A DNA stretch of 5,918 nucleotides from Clostridia bacterium (lineage in GTDB: Bacteria > Bacillota_A > Clostridia > Oscillospirales > CAG-382): assembly GCA_017615235.1 (NCBI GenBank), contig JAGAAM010000005.1, positions 1 to 5,918 of the forward strand, given 5' to 3'. Below the pieces are notes generated by a model. The model was not told the origin of the DNA. It did not search any database and saw nothing but the letters and a program-made list of their open reading frames with translations. This document shows, piece by piece, positions 1 through 5,918 of this stretch (the stretch's first letter is position 1; each line of letters begins with the position of its first letter). Both the position numbers and the translations under genes were made by a program.

Positions 1-1
1 C

Positions 2-850
2 AAGTCGTATTACGCGCAGTCGCTTCTCGCGACCGACGACGGCGGGTTCCTTTTCGTGCTCGGTTTTTCCGACTACGCTATCGATCAGGAAAAGTGGGCG
101 AGCGACGGCGGTTTCGCTTCAAGGGTTATCAAGTGCGACAAGAACGGAAAACCTCAGTTCGACACCGCCCTTGAGAATATCGAAGGTCACGCTTTGCGCT
201 TCGCTTTTCAGAAAAACGGAAAGTATTATTTCTTCGGAACGCACGAGGTTCCGGAAACGAAAACGCGCGGAGTTTATTCTTATACCGACGTCTATGCCGC
301 GGTGCTCGATGAAAACGGCGCGCCCGTCAACAGCACGACAGTCGCGGGATCGGATTTCGACGAGCTGATTTTTGCCGAAAAATGCGAAGGCGGGTTCCTG
401 CTTTCGATAAGTTCCCAGTCGAGCAACGGCGATTTCAAGGGTTCCGGTTCGAAAGGATACGATGTGAGCTGGAAGTTCACGCTCGACGATGATCTTCGTA
501 CCGTCGAAAAGAAAAAGAAGGCCGGGCGCGATTATTTCGACGCTTTGATCGGGTTCAGATCGGGCGAGCCGGTCTACAGGAACGACTTTGCGGGATTCGA
601 CGCCGGTTATCCGACCGCTTGCGTTGATTACGGCGATTTTTACCTGATCGTTTCGGAACACAGTACCGGCGAATACGAAAACACTCCGCCGTATATCAGT
701 TCGATCTGGTATTATACCGAGACGGTCTATTCCGCGTATGACCGTAACGGCGACCTTATCTTCAGGACCGCCGTGGATTCGACCCCGGATTATGATTCGC
801 TTGTCGAGTCTTTAAGCTATCCCGACCAATCGATCGAGCAGTCAGAATGA
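2..850 (+). CDS. Propeller-like repeat protein, 3' part (5' end outside window)
   Basis: The frame is open from base 2 to the TGA at 848-850, giving 282 residues. The first in-frame start-like codon, a GTG at 56-58, lies inside a continuous conserved repeat, so the real start is upstream of the window. The protein has about four degenerate units with the pattern 'DGGFL..G.S', then a variable loop, then a hydrophobic strand and 'D.NG': LLATDDGGFLFVLG/CDKNGKPQF, FQKNGKYYFFG/LDENGAPV, KCEGGFLLSISS/TLDDDLRTV, and DYGDFYLIVS/YDRNGDLIF. This resembles the 'DGGYIVAG...KLDSNGNVQW' repeats found in bacterial surface and exported proteins, which usually form beta-propellers. No catalytic motif or C-terminal membrane or sortase anchor is visible; the end is SYPDQSIEQSE. 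Export is inferred, because any signal peptide would be in the missing part. It converges on the carboxypeptidase gene with 60 bp between stops. Function is unknown. Confidence 0.88.
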   Translation, partial: KSYYAQSLLATDDGGFLFVLGFSDYAIDQEKWASDGGFASRVIKCDKNGKPQFDTALENIEGHALRFAFQKNGKYYFFGTHEVPETKTRGVYSYTDVYAAVLDENGAPVNSTTVAGSDFDELIFAEKCEGGFLLSISSQSSNGDFKGSGSKGYDVSWKFTLDDDLRTVEKKKKAGRDYFDALIGFRSGEPVYRNDFAGFDAGYPTACVDYGDFYLIVSEHSTGEYENTPPYISSIWYYTETVYSAYDRNGDLIFRTAVDSTPDYDSLVESLSYPDQSIEQSE

Positions 851-865
851 TTTCATGACACAACG

Positions 866-891
866 AAAACGCCCCGGAGAGGGGCGTTTTT
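866..891. terminator. Probable bidirectional rho-independent terminator
   Basis: A perfect 10-bp stem (AAAACGCCCC at 866-875, GGGGCGTTTT at 881-890) encloses a 5-nt loop, GGAGA. On the plus strand the stem runs into TTTTT followed by a further T-rich stretch (ATGTTCTTTTTG). On the minus strand it runs into TTTTCGTTG. It lies between the stop codons of the two convergent genes (850 and 911), so it probably ends both transcripts. The plus-strand direction has the better T tract. Confidence 0.9.
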
Positions 892-910
892 ATGTTCTTT
901 TTGTGATTCC

Positions 911-2260
911 TTATTGCGATCTCTTTTTGACGAACAGGGCGAGGAACGCGACGGCGGCGGTGAACAAAAGTACGGTGGCGATGATGCCGAGCGCTTTGCC
1001 GACGTTGTGTCCGCTTTCTTCGCCGCTTTCTTCGGGCGGAGCGGTCACTTCCGGTTCGCCGGCTTCCGGCGGGGTATCGGGGATCTTTTCGATCTTCAGC
1101 TGAAGGGTATAGGTCCCTACTTCGGGATAGATCGCGCCGCTTTGATCCTTAAAGCTGACGCGCGTTTCGACCGAAGCCGTCGTATCGCCGGTAATGATCG
1201 GTTCTCCGCAGTTAATGACGACGTCGCTTTCATCCATCCCGTCAAGGACGAAGAACTCCGGCGCTTGGTTTACATAATCTGTCACCGAGGCGGTGAACCC
1301 GTCACCGTGAAAGGTCATTACGTTATCCGGCAGCAGCGAGAGGGGAAGGGACATCTTTTTGAAAGAACCGAATCCGTATTCGAACAAAAGCCTTGAATCG
1401 GTGAACCTTGCGATCCCTTTGTTGTCCCTGGAGCAGTTATAAACCGCGGAGATCAGCCTTCTGCCGTCCTTTTCGGCTGCAGAGATGAAGCCGTAACCCG
1501 CGAGTTTTGTATATCCGGTCTTTCCGCCGAGGCAGTAAGGATAATAGTAATTGCCTTCCTGCAGGAGCCTGTTCGTGGTGGCAAGGCCGGCGCGTTCTTC
1601 GGATTTGTTCGTCGCCGGGATCGTGTGGCTCGACGTCGAGAGCATGCCCATAAGTTCGTCGCATTGAGAAGCCTCGCGCATTATCCTCGCCATATCGTAA
1701 GCCGTGGAATAGTGGTCGTCTTCGTAAAGCCCGTGCGGGTTGACGAAATTCGAACTTTCACATCCGAGCGTCTTAACGTAATCGGTCATCATCACGCCGA
1801 ACATCGCGAGCTTTTTGCTGAACGAAAGCGATTTTCCGTCCTCCGCGAAAGTATCGACGTAAAACTCCGCTATCACGTTGGCGGCGTCGTTGGCGCTTAC
1901 GAGCAGCAGCGCGTACATAAGCTCTCGCAGCGGCATCCTTTCGCCCCCGGAGAGCGCGATATTCGTCGCGGAGAGGGGAATAGGCTTCAACGCGGCGGAA
2001 GTCGCCTCGACGACGGTATCGAGATCGACGCCGCTGTTGAAGATCATCAGCGCGGTGACGATCTTCGTCGTGGAGGCGGGATATATCCTGTCGTTCATGC
2101 ATTTTTCGTAAAGGATCTGTCCGGTATCGCCGTCGAGCAGCACGTACTGCTCCGCGGTAGGCTTCGCGGCCTGCGTTTCGGCGGCTGCGCCCGTTAAGCA
2201 CGGCGCCAGCGCGATTATTACGGCAAGGACCGTCGCCAAAAACCTTTTTATTGCGTTCAT
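911..2260 (-). CDS. Serine-type D-Ala-D-Ala carboxypeptidase (PBP5/DacF-like, peptidase S11)
   Basis: This 449-residue enzyme removes the terminal D-alanine from peptidoglycan pentapeptides outside the membrane, limiting cross-linking. The S11 catalytic motifs are all visible: SxxK as S63-T-T-K66, SxN as S122-A-N124, and KTG as K247-T-G249 in GGKTGYTKLAGYG. Residues 1-27 form a signal peptide (MNAIKRF, hydrophobic core, cleavage near GAAA|ET). After the catalytic domain comes a beta-rich C-terminal region (about 300-392), a Pro/Glu-rich linker (about 393-418), a transmembrane helix (about 421-444) and the tail KKRSQ, so it is anchored at its C-terminus. The ATG at 2260 is chosen because AAAGGAG lies 8 nt upstream and the signal peptide begins there; the longer in-frame extension to 2332 would start inside the promoter. 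The gene is monocistronic in this window. The family is certain, but which paralogue (dacA, dacB or dacF type) is not, so no symbol is given. Confidence 0.97.
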   Translation of the reverse strand: MNAIKRFLATVLAVIIALAPCLTGAAAETQAAKPTAEQYVLLDGDTGQILYEKCMNDRIYPASTTKIVTALMIFNSGVDLDTVVEATSAALKPIPLSATNIALSGGERMPLRELMYALLLVSANDAANVIAEFYVDTFAEDGKSLSFSKKLAMFGVMMTDYVKTLGCESSNFVNPHGLYEDDHYSTAYDMARIMREASQCDELMGMLSTSSHTIPATNKSEERAGLATTNRLLQEGNYYYPYCLGGKTGYTKLAGYGFISAAEKDGRRLISAVYNCSRDNKGIARFTDSRLLFEYGFGSFKKMSLPLSLLPDNVMTFHGDGFTASVTDYVNQAPEFFVLDGMDESDVVINCGEPIITGDTTASVETRVSFKDQSGAIYPEVGTYTLQLKIEKIPDTPPEAGEPEVTAPPEESGEESGHNVGKALGIIATVLLFTAAVAFLALFVKKRSQ

Positions 2261-2268
2261 CTCGCTTT

Positions 2269-2275
2269 CTCCTTT
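2269..2275 (-). promoter_or_regulatory. Ribosome binding site of the carboxypeptidase gene
   Basis: Minus-strand AAAGGAG sits 8 nt before the ATG at 2260. It decides the start codon against the upstream in-frame codons up to 2332, which have no comparable site. Confidence 0.85.
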
Positions 2276-2303
2276 CGTTTCAGGCATTATCGACATTTTG
2301 ATC

Positions 2304-2332
2304 ATTTTAATATAAAACGCCTTGAATGTCAA
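2304..2332 (-). promoter_or_regulatory. SigA-type promoter of the carboxypeptidase gene
   Basis: On the minus strand, TTGACA (-35, plus coordinates 2332-2327) is followed by a 17-nt spacer and TAAAAT (-10, 2309-2304). The -35 is perfect and the -10 has one mismatch from TATAAT. Transcription should begin near 2297, giving a leader of about 37 nt before the ATG at 2260. No riboswitch-sized structure fits in that leader. Confidence 0.85.
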
Positions 2333-2358
2333 TCAAAAAAACTGTTGCGTTTTGTCCC

Positions 2359-2387
2359 TTTACAAAGCTGCCGGGAAATTATATAAT
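2359..2387 (+). promoter_or_regulatory. SigA-type promoter of the regulator/membrane-protein operon
   Basis: TTTACA (-35, 2359-2364), a 17-nt spacer and a perfect TATAAT (-10, 2382-2387) lie upstream of the regulator gene. Transcription should start near 2394, about 22 nt before the ATG at 2416. The -35 boxes of this promoter and the divergent one are 26 nt apart, so a protein bound between them could affect both. The near-consensus boxes suggest recognition by the housekeeping sigma factor. Confidence 0.85.
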
Positions 2388-2388
2388 T
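2377..2388. repeat. Perfect 12-bp palindrome over the -10 box
   Basis: AATTATATAATT is a perfect inverted repeat that covers the TATAAT box of the plus-strand promoter. It is a candidate operator for the XRE domain encoded just downstream. A TATAAT box in AT-rich sequence can also form such a palindrome by chance. Confidence 0.4.
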
Positions 2389-2400
2389 AAACCAAACTAC

Positions 2401-2410
2401 AGGGAGGAGG
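2401..2410 (+). promoter_or_regulatory. Strong ribosome binding site of the XRE/sigma-4 regulator
   Basis: AGGGAGGAGG ends 5 nt before the ATG at 2416 and matches the 16S rRNA anti-Shine-Dalgarno sequence well. It fixes the start at 2416 rather than the in-frame codon at 2326, which lies upstream of the promoter. Confidence 0.88.
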
Positions 2411-2415
2411 CTTTT

Positions 2416-2868
2416 ATGAGTATCGGAAAACAGATCTCCGTCCTGCGCAAAGAGCGCGGGATGTCGCAGGAAACGCTTGCGGATCTGCTGTTCGTCTCGC
2501 GCGATCTCGTTGCGAAATGGGAAAGCGGGACGAGGCGCCCCGATTACGCGATGATCGAAAAGATCGCCGAAACGTTCGAAGTGCCTCCCGATAGCGTTTT
2601 TGAAAAGAGCGCGTATATATTTGATGAGCTTTCATCCTCCGTCCCGGAAACGGTAAGCCTTTCGGGCGACGAGATCACGAACGCGCTGAACGTCTTTTTA
2701 AGGGGCGTCAAAGAACGTGACGCCGCGATCTTCATAAGGAGATATTATCTGCTCGAAACGGTATCGGAAATATCCGCCTTTTGCGGAATCAAGGAAAACG
2801 CGATAAGGAGCCTGCTTTCCAGAACACGGAAAAGGTTCGCACGGTATTTAAGGGAGCGTAAGATATGA
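2416..2868 (+). CDS. XRE helix-turn-helix regulator fused to a sigma-70 region 4-like domain
   Basis: This 150-residue cytosolic protein has two DNA-binding domains. Residues about 4-58 form an XRE/Cro-C1 helix-turn-helix (IGKQISVLRKERGMSQETLA, then LLFVSRDLVAKWESGTRRPD and IEKIAETFEV). An acidic/serine linker (about 63-85) follows. Residues about 90-146 resemble sigma-70 region 4: IFIRRYYLLETVSEIS, then the recognition-helix stretch GIKENAIRSLLSRTRKRFARYL. Sigma region 2, which would bind core polymerase and melt the -10 element, is absent, so it is not a complete sigma factor. It may act as a promoter-binding regulator that touches polymerase through region 4. The stop overlaps the start of the large membrane-protein gene (ATGA, 2865-2868), so the two are translationally coupled and probably work together. 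The direct target is unknown; autoregulation is plausible. Confidence 0.93.
   Translation: MSIGKQISVLRKERGMSQETLADLLFVSRDLVAKWESGTRRPDYAMIEKIAETFEVPPDSVFEKSAYIFDELSSSVPETVSLSGDEITNALNVFLRGVKERDAAIFIRRYYLLETVSEISAFCGIKENAIRSLLSRTRKRFARYLRERKI
2851..2856 (+). promoter_or_regulatory. Ribosome binding site of the large membrane protein
   Basis: AGGGAG lies inside the end of the regulator gene, 8 nt before the ATG at 2865. With the ATGA overlap it supports coupled translation and fixes the start of the next gene. Confidence 0.8.
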
Positions 2869-5800
2869 ACGATAAAAACGAAAAAAAAATATTCGACGCG
2901 ACGGCTCACATCGACGAGGAACTCGTCGATTCGCTCGTCGGGAAAAACATTAAAAGAAGCCGGGGAAGGATAACGGCGATCATAGCCGTCGCCGCGGCTG
3001 CCGCGATACTGATCGGTTCGCTCGCGGGGGTGCTTTTAAGCGTCCGCAACGGTCAGGACGATACTTCCGGCGGCGTTTCGGATCACTCGGAGACTTCGCA
3101 GGGAGACGGGGATCAGGTACCGCCCTGGAGGAACGGCGAGCTTCATCTTACCACGCTGGTCTATGACAATGCGGACGCATACGCTTTTACCGAAGGCGCG
3201 ATAATAAGAACGCTTTCCGCAAGAGCAGAGGCGGACGAGGACGGAGCTGACGCCGGTTTTGAACCCGAAGAAGAACCGTCGGACGAACTATCGGACGAAC
3301 TGGAAAGCGAATATCCGTACGATCTTTCGGACTTTTATTTGAACGTCAGCGTGTCGCTCAGACCTAACACGAAGATCTCCGCTTTTTCGGGCAGTGATCT
3401 TATAAAGGTCGATATAGGCAGTGGCGTGCACGCAGACTGTTACAGCGTATGGTACGACGTAAAAAAGAACAAAACGGTATGCCTTTCCTGCCTCATCCGT
3501 GACGCGATATCCGGTACCGGCGAATACCTCGACGCCTGCGTAAGGCTTGCGCTCGCCTGCGGTATGGTCTCGGACGACGCGTCTTTCGCCGGGATGTATA
3601 ACGACGAATACAAAACGCTTTACGAACTGCTTTATAGCGATACCGCGCTCGAACTTTTCGCTTCCGGCAAGAAACCCACGGTGAAATCGTTGGGGCTCAC
3701 CGGGACTTTCGCGGACAGCCAGACCGTTAAAAATGCGCTTAAACGCTTCAAATATCCGCAGGTATTCGTGCTCGAATACGGCGAAGACCCCGGGAAATGC
3801 CTTTATACGCTCACCGGTCTCGATCTCAATATCTCGTTCGGAGTGTACGTTTTCGATTTCGAAAGCAATTCCTGTGAACGCATTCTCACAAACAGCCGCA
3901 TAGGCGATCCGAAATGCTGTGAAGGACCCATCGGGATCGAACTGCTCGCCCCGAATTTCGCGATGGCGAACGAGGTCCGCGTCACCGGCGGATACACCGG
4001 TGCCGTGATCGACGTTCCGTACTTCGCCGCGGCGTTCACCGAATACGACTTTATGTCCGGCTCGCTCGCACCGCATTACGGCTATTCGACGATAATGGTT
4101 TACGGCGAGGGCGAAAAACCCCGCTCGGTGCTCGACCAGTACCCCGACGCGGAGTCGACGTATTATTCTATCCCCGCGGGAGGGCTGGAGATAGACGGAG
4201 ACGTTATTTCATTCAAAGCTGCCGACGGACGGACCGGGTTTTCGATCAAAGGCGGGAAGGTGTACTTCCTTGAAGGCGAAAGGCTCGTGCTCACGCGGGA
4301 CAACGATTCCGCGCCGGTGGTGATAATGCTTCAGAACGGCGTTATCGCCGCGTACCGACTGCGTTCCGGCAAAGCGGAGCTGTTAAGCGCCGAAGAGCTT
4401 GTTTCATCGGTATCCGAACAGAACCGGAGCGTACTTGAAGGGAACGTTTATACCGATCTCGCCACCGGGAACGAGACAATGCTGTTCGACGCCGAACCGT
4501 TTGCATATACCGTCTCGAAAGACCGCAGATACGCCTATTTCTACTTCGGCGAAGGCGTGGTGGACTGCGTCGATCTCGTCACCGGGGAACGCGGCATTCT
4601 GGAACTCGATCCCGGCTTTGAAGCCCAGTTCGACGGCATGGACGGCGTTACATTCTGCCTGTTTTTGAGCAGTAAAGGCGACGAACTTCTGCTTGCTTAT
4701 TATATTGAAGGGCGGCTGTTTTTCGACAGGGAAGCGTATGCTAAAGTATATGAAGAATACAGAGATTCATATCGTTTCATTTCCATGGGAGGAAGCGGAA
4801 ATACCGACTCTTTCAATAACAACTTCAGATCGGTCCTGACCTGTTACCGCATTAACGGCGAGGCGGTCACCATCGGAAGCGATGATAAAAAGCGCATGCT
4901 CGAGCTCGGGCGGCTGCTTTCGGCTCCGGTCCTTATGAAGCGTCTCATGCCTGAAATGACCCAGGCGCACCACTTTGAGATAAGCAAAATCATGACCTCC
5001 TGCGATTACCTCGCGGACCTCGCGGAGACGCTGATACCTTATCTCGAATACAGCGGTAACAGAGTATATCTCAAGGCGAACTCTTATCGCGATCTCATGC
5101 CGGAAACAATGTTCGAATTCGATTTGAAGTACGATGATCTGTTCTGGTATATCGACAGAGAGATAATGATTTGTGCAGAGAATACGCTCGACAGCGACGT
5201 TTTCCTCGACACGCTCGCACGGGAGATCGCCAACACTATGGTCAGAACGGCGACGGGTTACTTAAGCCCGGACGGTTTTTCACGCGATGATGCGCTGAGG
5301 AGTATCGAAGCGAACAAATATGATCATGAGTCTTATCAATACCGTCTGCATTATCTTGAAACGCTCGACGGGTTTTACATGCAGTTCAACGCGGGGATAG
5401 ATACCGTTAAAGCCGAGGAACTGCGGCAAAAGCTTATCAAAGCGATAAAGCCTTTGCTTCCCGAACCGCACAAGAGCCGCGACGGATCGGCTTACGGCAT
5501 CTATGATCGCGAATTCCAGCTTGCTTTCGATTCCTGCTGGGACGCTGCGTTCAAAGCGGTTTTCGGGGACACTTATCCCGTATTCCTAAAAGACGCCGGG
5601 TTCCTCGATCAGCCATACTGCGCGGATTTCTTCGTAGGTCATACGGCAAAGGCTTTCGGAGTGATCGAGTTGGATTACCCCAGAGTCATAGACCGCGCAG
5701 CGCTCAAAGTCCTGCTTGCCGAGCTCGATCTCACTCCTTCGGACGTCAGCGTCGATGCAGGCGCGGCGGTATATCTTTCGACAAGCACGAGCAAAGTCAG

Positions 5801-5918
5801 GTTCATTTCCGCGGGCTGCGCGGAGGACGGCAGGTATTATCTGACGTCGTACGGATACGCCGCGGAGATCACCGAAGAACAGTACGGACGGTTCGAAAAT
5901 ATATGCGGCGGCGAAACC
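2865..5918 (+). CDS. Large single-pass membrane protein, probable anti-sigma-like sensor (3' end outside window)
   Basis: The frame is open for 1018 codons from the ATG at 2865 to the window edge with no stop. Residues 1-35 are cytosolic and contain a short helix-like segment, KIFDATAHIDEELVDSL (8-24), followed by a basic stretch (KNIKRSRGR). Residues 36-60 form one transmembrane helix; the positive-inside rule puts the N-terminus in the cytoplasm and the rest outside. A Ser/Gly/Asp-rich stretch and an acidic linker (EPEEEPSDELSDELESE, 133-149) lead to an extracytoplasmic region of more than 950 residues. Within it, motifs of the type V..DL.TG.E recur (around 329-333, 497-503, 528-537, 569-575), which suggests beta-propeller blades. 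The last 330 or so residues are not recognised. Short 'I.D.I..IDD..I' cytosolic segments before one transmembrane helix are, from memory, common in clostridial proteins encoded after sigma-like regulators. By position and architecture it is a candidate anti-regulator of the preceding gene product; this is inference, and the extracellular signal is unknown. Confidence 0.93.
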   Translation, partial: MNDKNEKKIFDATAHIDEELVDSLVGKNIKRSRGRITAIIAVAAAAAILIGSLAGVLLSVRNGQDDTSGGVSDHSETSQGDGDQVPPWRNGELHLTTLVYDNADAYAFTEGAIIRTLSARAEADEDGADAGFEPEEEPSDELSDELESEYPYDLSDFYLNVSVSLRPNTKISAFSGSDLIKVDIGSGVHADCYSVWYDVKKNKTVCLSCLIRDAISGTGEYLDACVRLALACGMVSDDASFAGMYNDEYKTLYELLYSDTALELFASGKKPTVKSLGLTGTFADSQTVKNALKRFKYPQVFVLEYGEDPGKCLYTLTGLDLNISFGVYVFDFESNSCERILTNSRIGDPKCCEGPIGIELLAPNFAMANEVRVTGGYTGAVIDVPYFAAAFTEYDFMSGSLAPHYGYSTIMVYGEGEKPRSVLDQYPDAESTYYSIPAGGLEIDGDVISFKAADGRTGFSIKGGKVYFLEGERLVLTRDNDSAPVVIMLQNGVIAAYRLRSGKAELLSAEELVSSVSEQNRSVLEGNVYTDLATGNETMLFDAEPFAYTVSKDRRYAYFYFGEGVVDCVDLVTGERGILELDPGFEAQFDGMDGVTFCLFLSSKGDELLLAYYIEGRLFFDREAYAKVYEEYRDSYRFISMGGSGNTDSFNNNFRSVLTCYRINGEAVTIGSDDKKRMLELGRLLSAPVLMKRLMPEMTQAHHFEISKIMTSCDYLADLAETLIPYLEYSGNRVYLKANSYRDLMPETMFEFDLKYDDLFWYIDREIMICAENTLDSDVFLDTLAREIANTMVRTATGYLSPDGFSRDDALRSIEANKYDHESYQYRLHYLETLDGFYMQFNAGIDTVKAEELRQKLIKAIKPLLPEPHKSRDGSAYGIYDREFQLAFDSCWDAAFKAVFGDTYPVFLKDAGFLDQPYCADFFVGHTAKAFGVIELDYPRVIDRAALKVLLAELDLTPSDVSVDAGAAVYLSTSTSKVRFISAGCAEDGRYYLTSYGYAAEITEEQYGRFENICGGET
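2881..2889 (+). repeat. A9 homopolymer at codons 6-9 of the membrane-protein gene
   Basis: Nine consecutive adenines follow a G just after the start codon and encode E-K-K-I in the reading frame. The frame is intact as given. Runs of this length can cause polymerase slippage or sequencing indels, so this is the most error-prone site in the gene. Confidence 0.8.
3279..3302 (+). repeat. Tandem 12-bp duplication in the acidic linker
   Basis: TCGGACGAACTA is followed directly by TCGGACGAACTG (11 of 12 identical), encoding SDEL-SDEL at residues 139-146. It lies in the low-complexity acidic linker between the membrane helix and the folded ectodomain and probably arose by slippage duplication that changes linker length only. 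Confidence 0.65.

Noticed and set aside
56..58. GTG start for the first protein
   Set aside because: The frame stays open upstream and the repeat motif (ATDDGGFLF) straddles this codon, so it is an internal valine.
1625..2197. 190-codon open frame on the plus strand
   Set aside because: It is antisense to the carboxypeptidase catalytic domain, which has all three active-site motifs. The translation is Arg/Val/Gly-rich and matches no family.
2186..2206. Lipobox (LAPC) in the carboxypeptidase signal peptide
   Set aside because: Proline at the -1 position is not accepted in a lipobox, and a signal peptidase I site (GAAA|ET) follows; the protein already has a C-terminal membrane anchor.
2261..2332. 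Extended N-terminus for the carboxypeptidase starting at 2332
   Set aside because: The start would be the TTG within the -35 box, upstream of the predicted transcription start. It would also place 24 residues before a clear signal peptide. The ATG at 2260 has a good ribosome binding site.
2358..2367. CTTTACAAAG inverted repeat at the -35 box
   Set aside because: The arms are only 4 bp and overlap a normal -35 element; this is expected by chance.
2326..2415. Extended N-terminus for the XRE regulator starting at 2326
   Set aside because: The extension covers the promoter and has no ribosome binding site. The ATG at 2416 follows AGGGAGGAGG and begins exactly at the XRE domain.
3288..4076. 262-codon open frame on the minus strand
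   Set aside because: It lies wholly antisense to the continuous 1018-codon membrane-protein frame, has no evident ribosome binding site or recognisable domain, and has the arginine/alanine/glycine-rich composition typical of antisense shadows in GC-rich codons.

Overview
The window looks like chromosomal DNA from a low-to-moderate GC Gram-positive bacterium, most likely a gut-type member of the class Clostridia (Bacillota). This is inferred from near-consensus SigA-type promoters, strong AGGAGG-like ribosome binding sites, an S11 D-Ala-D-Ala carboxypeptidase with an N-terminal signal peptide and a C-terminal membrane anchor, and an XRE/sigma-region-4 fusion translationally coupled to a membrane protein. 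GC is about half by eye, with many GCG/TCG/GAC codons. No rRNA, tRNA, CRISPR array, insertion sequence or phage gene is visible, and species cannot be named from this sequence.

Layout, left to right. (1) Positions 2-850, plus strand: the 3' part of a protein made of degenerate, propeller-like repeats; its start lies outside the window. (2) Positions 866-891: a perfect 10-bp hairpin with T-rich flanks, between convergent genes and probably terminating both. (3) Positions 911-2260, minus strand: a complete 449-residue serine DD-carboxypeptidase (penicillin-binding protein 5 type) for peptidoglycan trimming, with its own promoter at 2304-2332. (4) Positions 2261-2415: a 155-bp divergent intergenic region with one strong promoter facing each way. 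(5) Positions 2416-2868, plus strand: a 150-residue regulator with an N-terminal XRE helix-turn-helix and a C-terminal sigma-70 region 4-like helix-turn-helix. (6) Positions 2865-5918, plus strand: a very large single-pass membrane protein, open for 1018 codons to the window edge, whose start overlaps the regulator's stop as ATGA.

The most interesting part is the 2416-5918 pair. The short cytosolic N-terminus of the large protein (35 residues), one transmembrane helix and more than 950 extracytoplasmic residues resemble an anti-sigma or anti-regulator sensor paired with its DNA-binding partner. The regulator has sigma region 4-like but no region 2, so it cannot be a conventional complete sigma factor. 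A plausible but unproven model is that the membrane protein holds the regulator through its N-terminal segment and releases it on an envelope signal. The divergent DD-carboxypeptidase is a possible, untested target.
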